Part shown: positions 57,782 through 64,000 of the stretch, piece by piece | Numbering within the stretch: position 1 is the first letter of the stretch | How the letters are laid out: each line of letters starts with the position of its first letter | DNA from: Rhododendron vialii | Lineage: Eukaryota; Streptophyta; Magnoliopsida; Ericales; Ericaceae | DNA: 64,000 bases | Assembly: GCF_030253575.1 (NCBI RefSeq) | Contig: NC_080563.1 | Location: 35,759,001-35,823,000, forward strand | Direction of reading: 5' to 3' | Position numbers and translations under genes: made by a program | Notes under the pieces: model-generated | Told to the model about the DNA's origin: nothing | Seen by the model: only the letters and a program-made list of their open reading frames with translations | Database searches by the model: none

Positions 57782-60364
57782 GCCAACCACAATAAGTATC
57801 AAATTCTTCTCCTCACAGCACTTAACACTGCAACGCAATCACTAAGCCAACATGATATCATCTTGCATGGAATCAGAAGAGTGAGTCTAGTCTAGGGTTT
57901 AAAACCACAAGCAAAACAACATAGCTAACAGAAAGCAAATTAATAAGATAGCATGTTTTACCAAAGCAGATTCAAAAAAAGGTTGAACCAATATCGGTAA
58001 TCACACTGAGTTCACCAACACAACTGCATACGACTGTCTAAAATACATGACAGTGAGGATCTTCAAACGCATTATGAGACTCATGAGATATGATATTCCT
58101 CACTAGTCATGCCGGTCAGCCCACCACCTAAACACTTCGGTCTTCTATTCCAACTAGCTCTGCAGAATTCGTGCACTAAAGAGGTTGATGGAAGGAATTA
58201 ATTCACCATACCAAGCTATATATATTACTTGTGTCAAGTCCTCGATTTTCAATATAAATAAATAAAGCCTTTCCTTAAATAAAATGCTCGCAATACATAA
58301 CATAATACTCCAAAAGAGTCTACCATTCCCATGTTAACGTATTACGGTTCCAACTCCAGTTGTTTCCAATATTTACATCTTTGGCACAACGGCCCAAAAG
58401 CATAAGTACTTGATACGAAGAGTTAAGAGTTTACAGTTACCCATAGTCAAAAGAATATAATTAAAGTTACAATTACATCTTCAAAACGTGATTTACAAGA
58501 GATGCGAAAGTAACTCCTCAAGTCAGGTTTCAAAAGTATGATCAGTCCATGCACATCAAGCACGCAATGCTATTTCCCGAGATTTACACCTGAAATGAAT
58601 GAAGGGTTGAGCTACACTAGCCCAGTAGAGAGTTCTACACTAGCTTTATATGCTCATGAGATGACAAGAAGGATGTACAGTGGAAGCAAAACACGAATTA
58701 TCAGATGAGAACATGAGCATAACACACATCTTTCATAGTTCCAACATATTCCCAACATGTCTTTCGTTTCATATCATTGTCGTTTAATCGCGTTCATATC
58801 ACATCATCTTTTCATCATCAAGTAACCTAAGCGAATGCTCAGGTCAGGCATTATGGATCACGTGGTTCCTACCTAGCATCCTCACCCGTCGGCTGGTCTA
58901 TTGCGTGTCATGAGCGTCAGCTTCTGCCGGGCATTATGGATCCCACGGTCCTTGCCTAGCATCCTCACCCGTTGGTGGGTCTAGTACGTGTTCACAACTC
59001 TTTTCATATGTTATCATCTCGCAGTTCATTCATTATTCATCCACATTGTTTAACAAACTCATCTATCAATCATAATCATACAATTCGCGTTCAATCGATC
59101 AAGTACCAAGTATGAATCATGTAATATTACCATTAAACACGTCAACATGCATAAATTCACTCATTAGGATGGACCAAAGCTTTAGAATATAAAATTGGGA
59201 TGATATATGAAAAATTTCTATGAGACAGGAGTCCTACCGGTAGGGAATTGGGTCCTACCGGTACAAACTGGAATCATAAGAGCCAAAAATTTGGACACGG
59301 AGAAATATCAAACGTTCTACGGGTAGGAAAGGAGTTCTACTAGTAAGACCACTACCGGTAGGGAAAAAGTTCTGGTAAGACTTGGGCAGAAATGGCAATT
59401 TTCACAGCTTTTGCAGCCAAAAACAATAATTTAGGCTCCATTTATGGCATCAAAACACTAATAAAACATATAAACAGCGGTAGAAATCCCTACCTCAAAG
59501 ATTTGAGAGTCAAACCCAAGATTTCCTAAGCCCTAAAACTCCAAATTTGAAATCCTCCAAGAACGATTCTCTCCGAGCTTGAGCGAGCGAAACCCGAGGT
59601 CTAGAGCAAACAGCAATGGACATAGCTAAACCATAGCTTTACCATAAGCACACGTTCATGTAATTGGCTAATGAAGCAACAGAAAGCATAACTTGTACTT
59701 TGTTTTCAATGACATAGAATCTATTGTGTCAAGGGTGTGAAATGTTATCATGCAGTGATGGAGGTGAGGCGGTGGTAAGAATTGATTTCGAGTCTAACTC
59801 CAAAAAACAAATAATCAAAGACTGAGAAGATCAATGTTGGACCTGTTGCATTGTCGATTGTCAAATAGGCAATGTGGTAGACACGTGCACGTGCACAAGC
59901 CAGACTATTGGCAACAAAAAATAGTCACCAAAAAAAATCATCACCAAAGAAGAAAAAGGTTCCAAATAGGTTTATCAAGTCTACTAAGAATCAAACTAAC
60001 AGGTAAGAGTGAGAGAGAAGTAACGAACGATATTTACTTCCCTCTTCTGGCAGATTTTGTTGGAAAGGGGAAGCGAAAGGTATCAATTACACACACAACC
60101 AAACACTACTCTTTTAATAATCTTGAACACAAAACACAAACACAAACACAATTACTCATCTCACTCATTCTCTCTCTCATCAATTTCCCTTCCACTGGTG
60201 GTGGGGGAGGCCCCCCAAAGGGGCTGCCTCTTTCTCACATCTCTCCTTCTGTTTCTCTCTTTTACTTCACACTCTTCCTACTTGTACAATCAGAACTCCT
60301 ATGTATATATAGACATAGATGGGGGAAGCAGACAAAGGGTTTTGGATAACTTGTAATCCCAAAC
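57782..60364. other. Gene-free stretch with a two-copy repeat
   Basis: No coding gene recognised. Short CTACCGGTAGG-like words recur at 59235-59365. It may be part of an unrecognised LTR element or just spacer downstream of the 14-3-3 gene. Confidence 0.4.
58847..58990 (+). repeat. 82-bp period direct repeat, two copies
   Basis: Each 62-bp unit has GGCATTATGGATC, then CCTAGCATCCTCACCCGT and GGTCTA. The second starts at 58929. Confidence 0.85.
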
Positions 60365-62525
60365 TCAATCAAGCAACTTCAAAAAGTCTTTTTTGGCTGC
60401 AACCCGAGATTGGAATAGTACCCATACGTTTTTCTTATTCAAATCAAGCTTACATTTCAACAGATTTGAGGTCCATAACGTGATGTTATCTCTGAAAAGC
60501 TGCATAGTAAGAGTGCTATCCTTTTTGGATTCTTCATTGAGGCTATCAAGTTTCGCAATGGCCTCATCAAATGCTTGTATAGCCAGGTGGCAAGCCCTAC
60601 GCCAAACAGACAACTTTTAAGATAGAACAGAATATGGGGTATGCAATAAAATTAGACAAAATAACAACAGCTGAAAAAGCGTTAGAAGGGAATCCAAGAT
60701 GAAGAGGAAGAAAACGAAGGCCACGAAATCCAAAATGACCAAAACCATGAGAGAGAGATCCACTTCTTAGGGGAGTTCAAAATCAAGTAGTAAAACACAG
60801 AATAGTTCAAAGCCAGGCCAAGTTTGGTTGGATGAGTGGGGGGCAGATCTGTTGCAGCAGCGCTAGTGGCAGCCTGCAGCATAAACAAAATGCCCAGTTC
60901 ATATTCTAAGCTTGATAACCAAATATAACCAAATATAAACAACAAAATGTTGGATGCTGGTAAAATATTAGTCTTAGAAACGGAGGGGTATGTCAAAAGA
61001 AAGTAGAAGGGAGATACCTTATAAGCTTTAAGGGACTTATCTGCAGCTTCTTTGCGATCATTTCCAAACTTGAGCTTGGCCAAATAACGGTAGAAATCCT
61101 CCTTCCTGGAATGAGAGAAATAGGGGGTCACCAATGAAAGACGCACATTTTATCTATATAAGTAAGTATATGCAAGTATTCAACAAAAACATGCACAATT
61201 TATGGAAGACAAGACCAGACTACATGCTCAAGTCAAATGCAAGATCCTATGATAATTCCAATTGAATGTGATCAGTCATAAATCATGCGCCTTGTTTTCA
61301 AATATTCCATCCCACCAGAAAGAAACTCGATTGTTACTTTGAGAGCCGGAGATGCATTCTATTGTTCTCAACTTAATCAAGTGTTCCACAATAATTAGCC
61401 CCTCAAATTGCAGAAGTCTAGAAATGCCATGGATTCTGATACAATGTTGGATGTGGGCATCGGGATTCAAAGCTGAAAAATTCTCATGTCATAATATACT
61501 TCTTTATTTCCTAAGGTAAAAACAAGTGCTACATTTCTCATAAATCATTTGATGCATAACAAATAAGTTCCATACGTACTTATAGTGAAAATTTTGATTC
61601 CAATACATGCTTGCATATGAGTATCAGAACACTAAACAACACCGCATGGAACCCACTTTGTCAGCCATGTTTTGAGTGTAATCACACATTTACTTAAATT
61701 GTATAAAAGAAAAGATACAATGAGACTTTACCAGAAAGGGAAAAAATCACTTACATTTTATAGTAGAAGACAATTGATTCTCCAGTTGAGGATGATGGCA
61801 TGAGGTCATCATCAATCACAAATAATATATCATTGCATATCTTTGTGAGTTCATCTTCAACCCTCTGTCGGTAATCCTTTATCCTCTTCACATTTAGTTC
61901 ATGCCCCTTAGCCTCTTCTTTTTGTTCAATAGAAGGCAATATCCGTCATGCTGCCCTTCTGGCCCCAATGACATTCTTATACCCAACAGACACCAGATCC
62001 CTCTCCTCCACAGTCAGTTCCACATCCATCTTGGCAACTTTCTTCATTGCTTCAACCATCTCTGCAAACAAAAAATTTGGGACTAGATAATGTGTGCCAA
62101 AAAAATCGCAAGATTAATTAAAACTGTATGAATGCTTAGAAAGACCGCTTAGACTGATGCATCTAATTTGCCCGAATATGAGAACATTGAGGCGATGCAA
62201 CAATGAAGGATGAGACTGTTGAAAGAAAGATTGCAAAGAATGAAACTAAATTCTGGAATCAGATCATTCAAATAACTGTCCTTTACGACTTCTATGGTAC
62301 CACTCAACACTCCCTAACAGAAATAAGTATCTCGTTGGTCAATCCAGCCCCCAAGCATATCAGCATGCCCCAAAAAGTTAAAAGCAATTATGAGTTCATT
62401 TATTTAGTGATACGAAGCAGAGTCGACAAAGTGTGCCTGAGTGCCTCCTGGATACAACACCCTCCTCATTTGGGACCGTCGGATGGTAGGCCATCCCATT
62501 GCAGAAAGCAACATGACAATGAAGT

Positions 62526-63275
62526 TGCTAGGCGCTAGACGGGCAGAAGAGGGGCGCCTCGCGCCTGGGCCGACTAGTCACCGATTAGTGAACACCTAGA
62601 TATTAGTCGGGTTTTTTTTATTATATTTTTAATAATAGTCCCCATTTCCCAAAGTTTGAGAAAGAAGAACAAAACATCAAATAACATGCAAAATGAAACC
62701 ATCAAACATTCATCCATCTATCCATCCATCAAAACCAAAAGTTTTAACGATTAGTTTTGCACCCATAAACTATTTGGAAATTGATATTCGCGCTCCCTTC
62801 ACGTTGAAGGTGGAGCGCCTGCATCAAAAAAGGGAGCGCGAATATCAATTCCCAACTATTTTTTGGTCCTTGACTTTCATCATAGAACAATCCATCAGAC
62901 ATTAATTTGTTGCGCCACTTCCTTCTTTTCAGTCATAATTTTTCTGGAACTTATGGTTTTTTTTGCTGCGATTTAGGGATGTTGATTGTCGAGAGAACTG
63001 AAGTTATTACATATGATTTTGATAAAATAACACTTGACTCTCTGTACTTTTTACTACTGCATATTTAAACAACCAATTCAAAATGAAAGTTACAAAATAT
63101 ACTAGCCGGTCGCCGACTAGTCCCCGCCTACCCAACGAATGCCTCCTACTCGACTAAATGCCTAGCGGCTGACTAGTCATCTCGTGCAATGCCGGCTAAT
63201 GTAATGCCCACGACCTAGTCAAGGCAGCGGACCACCGCCCAGTAACGGCTGCCTAGGCTGACTTTCAAAACACAG
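62526..63275. mobile_element. Element with GCGCC/CTAG-rich ends in intron 1 of the 14-3-3 gene
   Basis: GC-rich, CTAGGCGCTAG and GACTAGTC words at 62526-62615 and 63105-63258 enclose an AT-rich core. This is the same architecture as the hAT-like 'word' elements, but the terminal repeats and target duplication are not clear. Confidence 0.45.
62776..62852. mobile_element. Tiny MITE, 77 bp
   Basis: Ends GGAAATTGATATTCGCGCTC and the inverse GAGCGCGAATATCAATTCC; near-perfect 9-bp flanks AAACTATTT (62767-62775) and CAACTATTT (62853-62861). Confidence 0.8.
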
Positions 63276-63280
63276 GGACA

Positions 63281-63299
63281 CCCCCCCCCCCCCCCCCCC
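63281..63299. repeat. Run of 19 C
   Basis: Homopolymer in 14-3-3 intron 1; a similar 21-C run is at 24600-24620. Length is uncertain in any assembly. Confidence 0.9.
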
Positions 63300-63761
63300 A
63301 AACCCAAATTTATGAGTTCTAACTACTAATCTCAAAAAAGAGGCGGGAAATCTCCACCAATGCTTTCAATAGCTCAAACAGCAAGTACAAAAACAACAAA
63401 TGACATGAAGCCACAACTCTTGCCCAGAAAGGCCACGCTTTTGATCATCCCTTGGACTCTGTTAGCCACATAACACAGTAAAAAAATCTAGTCCAGTAAT
63501 AGAACACGGTAGTATTTTGCTATATCAATTGTAGAAAGACAAAACAACACACACTAGAAAAGGGACAAAACACTTACTATAAAGCTTATTATAAAACAAT
63601 GTTAGTGACGCATCAAAGTTTACTTTCATTTTTATATCTTTTTCACAAGTAATGGTAAAACCCTATTTAAAGGGCCGCAATCACTCGCATGAGAAGATGT
63701 ATAAATTAATGTGTTACTTACATTTTTTATGCCAATATACATATACGGATACGTATATACA

Positions 63762-63762
63762 G

Positions 63763-63840
<78 letters not shown>
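63762..63840. repeat. Compound microsatellite (AC)n(AT)n(AG)n
   Basis: Directly follows the last base of 14-3-3 exon 1 on the minus strand and occupies the place of its splice donor. Confidence 0.95.
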
Positions 63841-64000
63841 CATCGTATCTCTCAGCTTGCTCTGCAAGCCTGGCCAAGTAAACCTGCTGCTCTCTCGCCT
63901 TCTCCATCTCCCTCCCCTCTCTCTCTCTCTCTGGACAGACTTTTTTAGTAACGGTTTTTGCGACTAGGGGTGCGTTCTTTTAAAAAGCGTTGGTTTGTAA

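Larger units (their letters stand above)
60365..63907 (-). pseudogene. 14-3-3 protein gene, epsilon-like, with nonsense codon and lost splice donor
   Basis: Exons: 63907 to about 63842, 62061-61755, 61105-61018, 60873-60764, and 60596 to about 60440 (frame open to 60365). Exons 2-5 join in phase. The protein is clearly 14-3-3: [77 protein letters not shown] and [20 protein letters not shown]. Two lesions argue against function: the conserved Trp after ARRAA (residue 61) is TGA at 61948-61946, and exon 1 ends RYD with no GT donor because a CT/AT/GT microsatellite follows directly. Conserved positions are also changed (Tyr to Lys in EESYKDSTL). Working family members are phosphoserine-binding dimers. 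No terminal acidic tail exon found. Confidence 0.85.

Noticed and set aside
59834-60356. A 171-codon plus-strand frame
   Set aside because: Composition is biased, no domain, no splice context; it lies downstream of the 14-3-3 gene on the other strand.
1-64000. CRISPR arrays, bacterial operons or a defence island
   Set aside because: The repeats here are transposon ends, microsatellites and tandem duplications; all genes are plant nuclear genes with introns.

Overview
This window is nuclear DNA from a flowering plant, most likely a eudicot. The evidence is intron-rich genes with GT-AG introns, plant-only families (cryptochrome 1 with a DAS tail, a NIP aquaporin, an LRR receptor kinase, an SC35-type SR protein, a plant 14-3-3), a plastid psaA fragment in the nucleus, and dense plant-type transposons. 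I cannot name the species.

Layout. 0-5.6 kb: gene-poor, with a 2.7-kb direct repeat (copy 1), a tandem duplication, a broken exon-1 remnant of plastid ribosomal protein uL10, and a hairpin MITE. 5.9-9.3 kb: an intact two-exon LRR receptor-like kinase on the minus strand. 9.8-14.7 kb: MITEs and copy 2 of the 2.7-kb repeat, whose differences from copy 1 reveal later insertions. 15-18 kb: no coding gene recognised, diverged direct repeats. 18.1-22.4 kb: an intact eight-exon SC35-like splicing factor on the minus strand, with SINEs and a copia integrase scrap in its introns. 22.5-26.5 kb: a stack of MITEs and a nested fold-back element. 27-33.5 kb: an intact cryptochrome 1 gene on the plus strand whose last intron splits the stop codon. 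33.8-49.2 kb: a degenerating tandem array of NIP aquaporin genes on the minus strand (a 3' remnant, a broken orphan terminal exon, one complete copy with a 1-bp frameshift, one intact copy with a 4-kb intron), with a plastid psaA insertion and a LINE scrap between them. 49.4-60.3 kb: transposon-rich, including a LINE copy with a 5' inversion typical of twin priming. 60.4-63.9 kb: a five-exon 14-3-3 gene that carries an internal stop and has lost its first splice donor.

The intact genes are not a pathway: receptor kinase (surface signalling), SR protein (splicing), CRY1 (blue-light sensing) and NIP (small-solute channel) are ordinary neighbours in a plant genome. I see no new defence or metabolic cluster. 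What is unusual is genome dynamics: several insertions can be read as filled and empty sites inside this one window. There are also several hAT-like elements with similar ends but different internal 'word' repeats, a twin-primed LINE, and gene copies caught at different stages of decay. Exon coordinates were worked out by hand from splice consensus and family similarity; no alignment or transcript data were available.
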